Position numbers and translations under genes: made by a program. The notes under the pieces are model-generated. The model was not told the origin of the DNA, ran no database searches, and saw only the letters and a program-made list of their open reading frames with translations. This document shows positions 34,411 through 41,287 of a stretch of DNA of 64,000 nucleotides, one piece after another (the first letter of the stretch is position 1; each line of letters opens with the position of its first letter). The stretch comes from Catenuloplanes indicus (GTDB taxonomy: Bacteria; Actinomycetota; Actinomycetes; Mycobacteriales; Micromonosporaceae): assembly GCF_030813715.1 (NCBI RefSeq), contig NZ_JAUSUZ010000001.1, forward strand, positions 3,534,001 through 3,598,000. The letters run 5' to 3'.

Positions 34411-35166
34411 GTGAACGCTTCGGAACTACTAGTCGCCTTCACCCTCGGAGACTCGGCCCCTCTCGGCAACATCTGGCGCATCACCGCAAAAAAGACAGAC
34501 TTCTATATTGACCCTCTGGGTGAGGTGGACGCCTTCCACTTGTCTGCTCACGGGCCGAGCGCCAGCAACCCCAGCGGGCATCGGTTCCACGTCAAGGCAG
34601 ACCGCAAGGCCGTGGCCGCAGTTAGGGGTAGGGGCGACTTCGTCCTTTACAACCTTCCGCGAAACGGCCGCACGTTCGCTGGTCAGCAGCTCGCTCCTGG
34701 AGTGTTTCGCGTGGCGCGCATCCGCTGGTCCTGGCATCTGCAACGGCCGCGCTACCGACAAGCCGCCTCGCTACCTGGCCCTTTGCCGGACATCACCAGT
34801 TCTCGATCGGGCGCGCGACTCTCCAGAGAACTCGGACTGAACGATGCCGCAGATCTCGACCTCATAGTGTCGTATGGCACGCCTTATTGGCCTGACGAGC
34901 ACCGGACCTCGCGAGACAACTCCCGGCTCGGGCCGCTGCGGAATGATGCCGGGATGTGGTTGACCGCCACGTCGTACCGGCGGTCACAGATGACTACTCC
35001 GGCTCCGGAGGACCTCACGATGCCGCTCCCAAAGCCTGGCGATTCGCCCAATCGAATCATGGGGGCCGCGCCTGGTCGGGACGAGACCGGCGAAATGTAC
35101 TGGTTCGTGGAGAGCATTACTTCGCGCGAGGTCATCGAAGCGTCCCGACTTGAAGCAGAAGCTTGA
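34411..35166 (+). CDS. Hypothetical protein of the island
   Basis: 251 residues from a GTG at 34411. No signal peptide, membrane segment or recognised motif. Base composition is visibly lower in G+C than the flanking core genes, with codons such as ata, ttt and agg that are rare elsewhere in the window, suggesting transfer. The end overlaps the minus-strand putative immunity gene by 35 bp. Function unknown. Confidence 0.55.
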   Translation: MNASELLVAFTLGDSAPLGNIWRITAKKTDFYIDPLGEVDAFHLSAHGPSASNPSGHRFHVKADRKAVAAVRGRGDFVLYNLPRNGRTFAGQQLAPGVFRVARIRWSWHLQRPRYRQAASLPGPLPDITSSRSGARLSRELGLNDAADLDLIVSYGTPYWPDEHRTSRDNSRLGPLRNDAGMWLTATSYRRSQMTTPAPEDLTMPLPKPGDSPNRIMGAAPGRDETGEMYWFVESITSREVIEASRLEAEA

Positions 35167-35539
35167 AAGACCCGCGGGACGTCAACCCGACCTCACGATG
35201 TGGTGGTTGCGCCGGGCAACTCGCCGAGTGGCCGTTGTCGGACGGGCTTGCCCGGCTGTTCGCGATGGGTTCAGGCCCAGGGAACTCCGGGAGATCGGGG
35301 CGGTATTGGCGCACCACCTCGCGTTCCGGCTGGCCCGCGAGAAAGTGCCAGTAGTCCTCGACCACCGATCGCACCAGGTCAATCGGATAGCTACCCTCCG
35401 CGCCCGGGAGCCAGTTGTTCGACACGGTGAACGCAGTCGGGCTGAACGAGACCTCGTAGTCGGAGCTGCTCCACCGCCGGTCTGTCGCGTGGTAGACCGG
35501 TGCGTCGTACTGGTCCATCGAGAAGGTGACAGCAGCCAT
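35132..35539 (-). CDS. Putative immunity protein for the adjacent EndoU-like toxin remnant
   Basis: 135 residues, acidic and aromatic N-terminal part (MAAVTFSMDQYDAPVYH, SVVEDYWHFLAGQPE). It starts 15 nt after the stop of the toxin remnant on the same strand, with AGAGG before the ATG, as toxin-immunity pairs do. The last 40 residues are poorer in character and overlap the convergent hypothetical gene, so the real C terminus may be altered. Immunity role is inferred only from position. Confidence 0.5.
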   Translation of the reverse strand: MAAVTFSMDQYDAPVYHATDRRWSSSDYEVSFSPTAFTVSNNWLPGAEGSYPIDLVRSVVEDYWHFLAGQPEREVVRQYRPDLPEFPGPEPIANSRASPSDNGHSASCPAQPPHREVGLTSRGSFKLLLQVGTLR

Positions 35540-35554
35540 GACGTGCCTCTCGGA

Positions 35555-35940
35555 TCAGGTGACGGGCACGGGCGAGCCGTGCGTGAAGCCGCCCGAAGCA
35601 TCGTAAAAACGTTCGATCGTCACGCCCCCGTACGAGCCCGCCACGTGTTGCCGGTCCGGGTGGAGTTCTCGAAGGCACCGGCTATGGCGTTGTCCACCTG
35701 AGCCGGTGTCCAGTCGTTCGGGAAGAACGTACTGACCCCCTCGTTACCGGCCTTCGGCTTCCAGCGCCCGGCGGGCGGATCCAATGTCGGATCGAAGAAC
35801 TCCGGCTCGGCCTCGTAGACACCGTTCGCGCGATCGACCCTGGCGCCCGGGATCAGACGGCGGTCCGCATCAGGCGGCCGCTCGCCTGCCCTCTCCCGGT
35901 GGCCACCCACGCAACGTACCGTGATGTTCGTCGACTCGTT
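35555..35940 (-). pseudogene. C-terminal remnant of an EndoU-like polymorphic toxin, frameshifted
   Basis: On the minus strand the first frame reads RLIPGARVDRANGVYEAEPE, FFDPTLDPP, STFFPNDWTPAQVDNAI and GNTW, then stops at 35620. The frame two bases on continues AGSYGGVTIERFYDASGGF to a stop at 35555. STFFPNDW..AQV..AI followed by W..G.YGGVTI resembles the second half of bacterial EndoU ribonuclease domains. No N-terminal secretion or RHS part is present, so it is a displaced toxin tip. The shift lies near 35632-35642. Family assignment is moderate. Confidence 0.5.
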
Positions 35941-35946
35941 GCTCCG

Positions 35947-35973
35947 CCGGTGGCGGATTGCCTCCGCCACCGG
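35947..35973 (-). terminator. Hairpin after the macro-domain gene
   Basis: 11-bp stem CCGGTGGCGGA/TCCGCCACCGG with a 5-nt loop, 12 nt past the macro-domain stop. Confidence 0.6.
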
Positions 35974-35984
35974 AACGCCGGCGG

Positions 35985-36614
35985 TCAGGAGCGGCGGATG
36001 CGGGTGCGGGACGTGGCCGCGCCCAGTTGTGTGGTGACCGTGTCGCGCAGTTCGTCCCACGAGGTGAAGGCCGCCTCCTCGCGGAACAGCGTGTAACCCG
36101 CCCACATCAGGTTCGCGCAGACCTGCGGCGGCACCTTGCCGGTGGCCGCGCCCATGCCCACCAGCGCGACCGACCGGACGCTCCCCCGCTGTGCCGCGTT
36201 CTGCATGTGGACGGCCTGGAACGCGGCCGCGCAGGCCAAGGCGACGTTGAGCGTCTCCCGCACGTTCTCCGCGGAGTGCTCCATCGTGGGCGTGGAGATC
36301 AGGTACGCCGGGTTCGCGGCGCCGGACGGGACGCAGACCGCGCTGCCGATCGGCAGCGCGCCGTCGAAGGCGTCGCGGATGGCGCGCTGGACGCGCATCT
36401 GGATGCCGGGCCCGAGGTGGCGTTTGATGACCGCGTCGACGCCGCCGTTCATCGCACCGTGGCTGTTCGTGGGCGTGACCCAGGCGTCCACGCGCTGGTC
36501 GAGCAGCGAACCGCGGACGATGGTGACCTCTGGATTCTCGGCGAACGCGGAGCGCCAGGCGTCGACGACGCGCGCGTTGACATCGGTGAGGACCACGGAG
36601 AGCTCGGTTGTCAT
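35985..36614 (-). CDS. Macro-domain protein, putative antitoxin / ADP-ribosyl hydrolase
   Basis: 209 residues from the ATG at 36614; a TTG at 36644 would add 10 residues, but a -10 box lies 7 nt before 36614. Macro fold: VDAWVTPTNSHGAMNGGVD (Asn50, Gly57-Gly58) is the ADP-ribose pocket loop; PIGSAVCVPSG and the later VALVGMGAATGKVP match the remaining binding loops. It is divergent from the ADP-ribosyltransferase fusion and shares a 28-bp inverted repeat with it. Likely reverses or prevents ADP-ribosylation made by the partner, as DarG does for DarT. Biochemical activity is inferred. Confidence 0.82.
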   Translation of the reverse strand: MTTELSVVLTDVNARVVDAWRSAFAENPEVTIVRGSLLDQRVDAWVTPTNSHGAMNGGVDAVIKRHLGPGIQMRVQRAIRDAFDGALPIGSAVCVPSGAANPAYLISTPTMEHSAENVRETLNVALACAAAFQAVHMQNAAQRGSVRSVALVGMGAATGKVPPQVCANLMWAGYTLFREEAAFTSWDELRDTVTTQLGAATSRTRIRRS

Positions 36615-36679
36615 GGCGGGGACCGTAGCGGCGGGGTACGACAAATGTCAGACCCCGCCGCTACGGTCCCCGCCATGAC
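36610..36679. promoter_or_regulatory. Bidirectional leaderless promoter in a perfect 28-bp inverted repeat
   Basis: Arms 36610-36637 and 36652-36679 are exact reverse complements around a 14-nt spacer. Each arm contains TACGGT, seven bases (CCCCGCC) and the ATG of its gene (36614 minus, 36675 plus). Possible -35 boxes, CTGACA (minus) and ACGACA (plus), both 18 bp from their -10, fall in or beside the spacer so that the two promoters interlock. The symmetry gives both genes the same promoter strength and one shared regulator site, and makes the 5' end of each transcript identical. Confidence 0.8.
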
Positions 36680-38225
36680 TGACGCGAACGATCTGGCCGC
36701 GCTCTTCGAGGGTGGCGGCGAGGGCTGGCTGCCGGTGCTGCGTCCGCTGCTGGAGCGGCCGGGTGCGGAGACGTTCATCGGGCCGGGTCGCGGGCCGTCC
36801 GTGGTGCCGGTGCGGGAGCTGACGTTCCAGGCGCTGAAGCCGAATCCGCCGGCGAAGTGGAAGGTGGTCGTCTTCGGGCAGAACCCCTATCCGCGGCCGG
36901 AGAGCGCGACCGGCATCGCGATGTTCGACAACACGTTCCATGACTGGGCGGACAGTCAGTTCGGCCGGGTGGTGAGCATCCGCTGCATCATCAAGGCCGC
37001 GGCGATGTGGAAGTACGGCATTCCGAAGAAGACCCCGATCGCGGACGTGCGGGCGCTGCTGAAGAAGCACGGGACGGTGCAGCCGCCGGAGTGGTTCCAG
37101 GCGATGCTGACCCAGGGCGTGCTGCTGCTCAACGCGTCGTTGACCGCGAGCAGCGACGGCGCGCTGAGCACGGACGCGCACACCGGTTTCTGGCGCCCGG
37201 TGGTCGAGCAGATCATCGAGGAGATCCTGCGGGCGAAGCAGGAGTCACCGGACCCGGCCGACCGGGGCGTGGTGTTCGCCTGGTGGGGTGCGCACGCGAG
37301 GACCCTGAAGTCCTTCGTCCGCAGCATCGAGCCGCACTTCCCGGACGTCGAGGTGCGGCACATCGACCACCCGAACCCGGCGGCGCAGGGCGACATCTTC
37401 TGCGACAACGAGCACTTCGCGGCGGTCAACGCGGCACTGGAGTCGCTGCGGCTGGACCCGGTCGACTGGCTGCCCAGCACCGGCTGGAACGCGTCGCTGG
37501 GCAGCCAGGACGCGGATCGGATGGGCGCGTTCATCACCTCCACCATGGAGCTGCACCAGCTCTATCTGGAGCGGCTGGCGAGCGTCAAGGACGAGGGCCT
37601 GGCGCTTCCGGCGATCACCGGGGTCGCGGGTACGCCGATGATGGACTTCCTGTCCGCCACCGCGCCGATCGCGGCGGTGTCGTCCGGCCTGGCGAAGCGG
37701 TCGCTGGTGTTCGGCGAGAGCACGACGGACGCGCACGGGCTGTCCCCGGACGAGGTGGCCGCGCTGTATCTCTACACGTGCGAGTCCGCGTTCTACCGCG
37801 AGATCAACGCGACGCTGCGGCACCCGGACCGATCGCGGATCACGCCGTACCTCGGCTATCTGCGGTTGTTGTTCTCCGCGATGTCACGCCTGCCGGTCCG
37901 CACCGGCCCGCTGTGGCGCGGCGTGGCCCTGGACATGCGCGCGCAGTACCCGGTGGGCCGCACCGTGACGTGGTGGGGCGTGTCGTCGTGCACGTCCGAG
38001 CTGGGCGTCGCACGGTCGTTCCTGGGCGGCCGCGGCCGGCGAACCCTGTTCGAGGTCCAGCCACGGCGCGCGGTCGGCATCCGCCGCTTCTCCGCCTTCA
38101 CCGGCGAGGAGGAGTTCATCCTGGCCCCGGGCACGCAACTGACCGTGACCGCGGTCCGGCAGGAGCGCGGCGGCCTGTGCACGGTCCGGCTGACCGAGCT
38201 GGAGGGCGAGCGAATGGTCGCCTGA
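36675..38225 (+). CDS. Uracil-DNA-glycosylase-like domain fused to an ADP-ribosyltransferase domain; candidate toxin/effector
   Basis: 516 residues; ATG at 36645 is an alternative. Residues 45-255 follow family-1 uracil-DNA glycosylase order: VVFGQNPYP (68-73; the usual GQDPYH has its catalytic Asp replaced by Asn and His by Pro), LLNASLT, HTGFWRPVV, VFAWWGAHA and HIDHPNPAA (His232 kept). Asn in this position is used by MUG/TDG-type glycosylases, so activity is not excluded. A linker follows, then residues 395-500 form an arginine-type ADP-ribosyltransferase: LWRGV (Arg415), VSSCTSE (Ser/Thr/Ser motif), TLFEV and GEEEFILAPGT with the ExE pair (Glu478, Glu480). All R-S-E elements are intact. 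Paired with the divergent macro-domain gene. Proposed: the glycosylase-like part directs ADP-ribosylation to DNA or to a DNA-associated target. Confidence 0.8.
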   Translation: MTDANDLAALFEGGGEGWLPVLRPLLERPGAETFIGPGRGPSVVPVRELTFQALKPNPPAKWKVVVFGQNPYPRPESATGIAMFDNTFHDWADSQFGRVVSIRCIIKAAAMWKYGIPKKTPIADVRALLKKHGTVQPPEWFQAMLTQGVLLLNASLTASSDGALSTDAHTGFWRPVVEQIIEEILRAKQESPDPADRGVVFAWWGAHARTLKSFVRSIEPHFPDVEVRHIDHPNPAAQGDIFCDNEHFAAVNAALESLRLDPVDWLPSTGWNASLGSQDADRMGAFITSTMELHQLYLERLASVKDEGLALPAITGVAGTPMMDFLSATAPIAAVSSGLAKRSLVFGESTTDAHGLSPDEVAALYLYTCESAFYREINATLRHPDRSRITPYLGYLRLLFSAMSRLPVRTGPLWRGVALDMRAQYPVGRTVTWWGVSSCTSELGVARSFLGGRGRRTLFEVQPRRAVGIRRFSAFTGEEEFILAPGTQLTVTAVRQERGGLCTVRLTELEGERMVA

Positions 38226-38248
38226 CGGCGCCCTCTCCACACTTCCAT

Positions 38249-38333
38249 ATTCCCGCTTCCGGCGTGGTCGCGTTCCGAGTGCTCCCGCGGGCACCGGTCG
38301 GCCGCAGGCGGCCTCCCTGCCGGTTGGGCGGGC
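38249..38333 (-). repeat. Interspersed intergenic repeat, copy D (long form)
   Basis: About 85 bp; on the minus strand it matches 30520-30606 almost base for base except for the segment after GGGAGCA, where it carries CTCGGAACGC as copy A does. Confidence 0.75.
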
Positions 38334-38433
38334 GGCCGGGAAAACCCCGCGGCTCGGGTCCGGCCCGCGTCGCCGGCCTGCACGGATGGCGAGGAGCTAC
38401 CATATCGATCGATCCGTCGATCGAAGTGGGGAC

Positions 38434-39124
38434 GATGGCGCGACCGAGGGGCCCGCAGGGTGACGGCGACGGCACGTCACCGCGACGCCGCGGATCCGGG
38501 GACCCGTCGGCGAGTGTCGCCGAGGGGCAGGACGTCGCCATGGCGCTCGCCTACGACGGGCGCCCGAGCGACCCGAGCGTGTCGGGAGGCCGGTCATCGC
38601 CGGCATACGACAGCGACCCGGCCACGAACGAGCTGATGGCGAAGTACTACGGGTACGGCGACACGCCACCGAGGTTCGACATCGACCAGAACGACGGCGC
38701 TCACCCGCGGGCACACACCCGAGACCGGCACGGAGCCGACATTCCGCTTGAGCGGGACCCGGGCACGAAGACCATCGAGGGCCGGATCTACGGTGATACC
38801 GGCTGGCATGACGCCTCGAACTGGTCGTACCGCTGGACCGACGACTCCACCATGACGCGAACGATCAACGATTACGTCGCCCGGAACTGGGACGCGATCC
38901 GCAGCGACCTCGCGCAAGACGACAGGCACAGCGCCTACTTCAACGCGGGCCACAAGGTGGGTGAAGGTTACTTCAACACCGGGATGTACAGCTCCGCGCC
39001 GGACCAGTCGCGATTCTCCACGACCAGCCACGTGCGAATCACGATTCTCCCGGACCGCGGCACCGACCCACCCACTCCGTACATCCTGACCGCGTTCCCG
39101 GCTCCCAACCCGCCCGAGAAGTGA
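38434..39124 (+). CDS. RNase-A-like (CdiA-CT type) toxin-domain protein
   Basis: 229 residues. The first 100 residues are hydrophilic and disordered. Residues about 105-228 follow the bacterial RNase-A-like toxin pattern: H-T-RDRHG near the start, DASNWSYRWTDDSTMTRTIND, an aromatic HKVGEGYF segment, HVRITILPD and the final TPYILTAFPAP. No signal peptide or secretion domain, so it is an orphan toxin module or relies on another carrier. Followed at once by two putative immunity genes. An inverted TCGATCGA pair lies at 38405-38424 upstream. Ribonuclease activity is inferred from family resemblance. Confidence 0.65.
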
Positions 39125-39129
39125 TTGGC

Positions 39130-39135
39130 TAGGTT
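39130..39135 (+). promoter_or_regulatory. Leaderless -10 box (TAGGTT)
   Basis: Ends 6 nt before the ATG at 39142. It gives the first immunity gene its own promoter, as expected for an antidote. Confidence 0.5.
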
Positions 39136-39141
39136 TGACTC

Positions 39142-39501
39142 ATGGATATGTCCGCCCTGCCCGAGCCGATGCGGGCGAGACTCGCGGCGAAGAACGCCAT
39201 GCCTCCGATGGAGGTCCTGCGTGAGTTCCTGATGGGCGACGTGGCCGACTTCAGCCTCGACGAAGTTCGTGACAATCTCGCCGAGATCGCCCGCGGCAGC
39301 ACCCGCTCGCACGAACGTGCACTGGCCGCCATCGAGGCGGTGCTCACCGACCCGCCGCCGGCCGGAGAGCTGCTGCACCTGGTTAGTTGGTACGCGAACC
39401 GGGCACTTCGCGACAAGACGGATGCGGGCGCCGCGGGATTTCTCCGCGAGGTCGCCGACATCCTGCGCGACGTGATCACCGAAGCGACGCCCGGCCGCTG
39501 A
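39142..39501 (+). CDS. Putative immunity protein 1
   Basis: 119 residues, all-helical, soluble. Shares with the next gene the pattern AIEAVLTDPPPAGELLHLVSWYAN..L..TDA...FL...ADILRD, so the two are paralogues. Starts 17 nt after the RNase-A-like toxin stop and has its own leaderless promoter. Immunity function is inferred from position and duplication; resembles CdiI-type helical immunity proteins. Confidence 0.6.
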   Translation: MDMSALPEPMRARLAAKNAMPPMEVLREFLMGDVADFSLDEVRDNLAEIARGSTRSHERALAAIEAVLTDPPPAGELLHLVSWYANRALRDKTDAGAAGFLREVADILRDVITEATPGR

Positions 39502-39532
39502 AGCGCTGTGCGGCCCGGTTGCCGGGCGTGCC

Positions 39533-39538
39533 TAGCGT
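39533..39538 (+). promoter_or_regulatory. Leaderless -10 box (TAGCGT)
   Basis: Ends 7 nt before the GTG at 39546, the same arrangement as the preceding immunity gene. Confidence 0.5.
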
Positions 39539-39545
39539 GGCGGGG

Positions 39546-39932
39546 GTGGATCGGGAGGAAATGCGGGCTCATTTCACGGAGCGGCTGCGGACGTGGCGTG
39601 AGGAGATCATGACGAAGCCGGACTGGGAGGCGGTCCGAGACTTCATGGGCGAGTTCGTCCACGACTGGGGCGGCGAGGACGAGTTTCGCGCCGAGCTGCA
39701 CCGGGCGATGCGCCCCGACCCGTGGCGGATGGGCTACCTGCTGCGCTCCTTCGAGGCGTTCATGGCCGACCCGCCCCGCGACGGCACGCTGGCGTGGCTG
39801 GTCGAGGGCTACGGCAACTGGGGCGTCGACTACGGCACCGACGAGAAGTACATCGAGATCCTCGGCTACCTCCTGCGAATCCTGCGCGAGGAGTACGCCG
39901 CTGTCGAGGCGGAACGGCAGGCCTGCGGCTGA
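39546..39932 (+). CDS. Putative immunity protein 2
   Basis: 128 residues from the leaderless GTG; an ATG five codons later has GGGAGGA too close to serve as a ribosome site. Paralogous to the preceding gene: SFEAFMADPPRDGTLAWLVE, GYGNWGVDYGTDEKYIEI, LRILRE. Acidic, soluble. Tandem immunity paralogues commonly give protection against variant toxins; that role here is inferred. Confidence 0.6.
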   Translation: MDREEMRAHFTERLRTWREEIMTKPDWEAVRDFMGEFVHDWGGEDEFRAELHRAMRPDPWRMGYLLRSFEAFMADPPRDGTLAWLVEGYGNWGVDYGTDEKYIEILGYLLRILREEYAAVEAERQACG

Positions 39933-39959
39933 CCTCAACCGGCGGGGGTCGGGACGCGG

Positions 39960-39993
39960 AAAGCCGCGTAGGCAGCGCGACCTACGCGGCTTT
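39960..39993. terminator. Bidirectional terminator
   Basis: Perfect 13-bp stem AAAGCCGCGTAGG with an 8-nt loop, between the immunity gene (plus) and glnR (minus); A and T runs on both sides. Confidence 0.85.
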
Positions 39994-40065
39994 CGGTGGT
40001 CAGAAGCGGAACCGGTTCACCGTTCCGGGTATGCGGGCGACGTCCGGTTCGCCGTCTCGAATTCT

Positions 40066-40803
40066 TCAGGCCAGGATGCGCTCGATCTCCGGGGTCAGCA
40101 GCTGGGGCTCCGGGCGGGGCGGGAGGACGAGCTTGTAGCCGACCTGGCGGACGGTGCCGATCATGGACTCGTATTCGGAGCCGAGCTTGGCGCGGAGGCG
40201 GCGGACGTGGACGTCGACGGTGCGGTGGCCGCCGAAGTAGTCGTAGCCCCAGACCTCGCGGAGCAGCTGGTCGCGGGTGAAGACCCGGCCGGGGTGCTGG
40301 GCGAGGAACTTGAGCAGCTCGAACTCCTTGTAGGTGAGGTCGAGCGGCACGCCCTTGAGCTTGGCGGCGTAGGTGGCCGGGTCGATGAGCAGCTCGCCGG
40401 CGGTGACCATGCCGTTGGTGCCGGCGGCCTGTGCGGTACGGCGGGCGGTGACCAGGCGGAGGCGGGCTTCGATCTCGGCGGGGCCGGCGGTGACCAGCAC
40501 CACGTCGTCGACCGCCCACTCGGCCGAGACCGCGGCCAGGCCGGCCTCGTCGACGACGGCGACCAGCGGGCTGGACAGGCCGGTGGCGCGCAGCAGGCGG
40601 CAGGTGTCGCGGGCCTCGACGAGGCCGGAGCGGCTGCCGAAGCCGTGTGCGCCGTCGACCAGGACGACGTCCGGGTTCGGACCGGTGATCAGCGCGGACA
40701 CGTCGCGGGGCGCGATCCGCAGCGTGTGCGGGAGCAGGTCGAGCCCGGGGAGGACGCGCCGGGCGCGCTCGCCGGCGATGGCGGTCATCAGAAGGATCTC
40801 CAC
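40066..40803 (-). CDS. glnR: GlnR-type global nitrogen regulator (OmpR-like orphan response regulator)
   Basis: 245 residues. The receiver domain has [11 protein letters not shown] and the GlnR-specific [21 protein letters not shown] segment. The winged-helix domain carries [43 protein letters not shown] and [15 protein letters not shown], nearly as in Streptomyces GlnR. It is an orphan regulator without a kinase gene beside it. In relatives it controls glutamine synthetase, ammonium and amino-acid use; the hut and purine genes in this window are reasonable targets. GlnR boxes were not convincingly located here. Confidence 0.92.
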   Translation of the reverse strand: MEILLMTAIAGERARRVLPGLDLLPHTLRIAPRDVSALITGPNPDVVLVDGAHGFGSRSGLVEARDTCRLLRATGLSSPLVAVVDEAGLAAVSAEWAVDDVVLVTAGPAEIEARLRLVTARRTAQAAGTNGMVTAGELLIDPATYAAKLKGVPLDLTYKEFELLKFLAQHPGRVFTRDQLLREVWGYDYFGGHRTVDVHVRRLRAKLGSEYESMIGTVRQVGYKLVLPPRPEPQLLTPEIERILA

Positions 40804-40980
40804 GGTGCCCCTAACCCCCGATGGTGTGCGGTCGGAAAGGCCAGATTCCAGCAGGTTTGTTTCCGGCTGGATACCGGGTGGGGAACACCACGTTTACCGG
40901 CCGAGATCACATCTGACGTGCGGTTAAGTCGTAACCGAACCGATCAAGATCAAAATATTCGGTATGGCCACGACCTGGGG

Positions 40981-40986
40981 TACGGT
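40981..40986 (+). promoter_or_regulatory. Leaderless -10 box (TACGGT)
   Basis: Ends 6 nt before the GTG at 40993; a weak TTCGGT lies 17 bp upstream as a possible -35. Confidence 0.5.
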
Positions 40987-40992
40987 CCGGTA

Positions 40993-41232
40993 GTGAGAGT
41001 CGAATGCCACTGGTGGAACGGGAACCGCACCCCGAAGGGTCGTCGCGACGTCTACATCCGGACGGATGGTTCCCGTTGGGAGGTCGAGGCGCAGATCGGC
41101 GGCGCTTCCGGCAAATCCAAGGTGCAGGAGTGCCCCAGCCAGGCCTCGGCCGTGATCCTCGCCAACGCCTGGCGGGGCTCCAACCCGAGCTGGTTGGAGG
41201 TGCCTCAGCCGCGCACCCCCGCGCACAGCTGA
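40993..41232 (+). CDS. Small hypothetical protein
   Basis: 79 residues, leaderless GTG start. Basic and Trp-rich N terminus (VRVECHWWNGNRTPKGRRDV), then WEVEAQIGG and ASAVILANAWR. No known domain. Lies in the glnR to ATPase interval, divergent from glnR and convergent with the ATPase operon. Confidence 0.65.
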   Translation: MRVECHWWNGNRTPKGRRDVYIRTDGSRWEVEAQIGGASGKSKVQECPSQASAVILANAWRGSNPSWLEVPQPRTPAHS

Positions 41233-41287
41233 GACACCGGCGCCGTGGCAGCGGCGCCCGGAAGATCCCACACAACCCCTCAGGAAG

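Noticed and set aside
40804-40992. GlnR binding boxes in the glnR upstream region
   Set aside because: GTAAC/GAAAC-like fragments occur but not with the expected 6-nt spacing.
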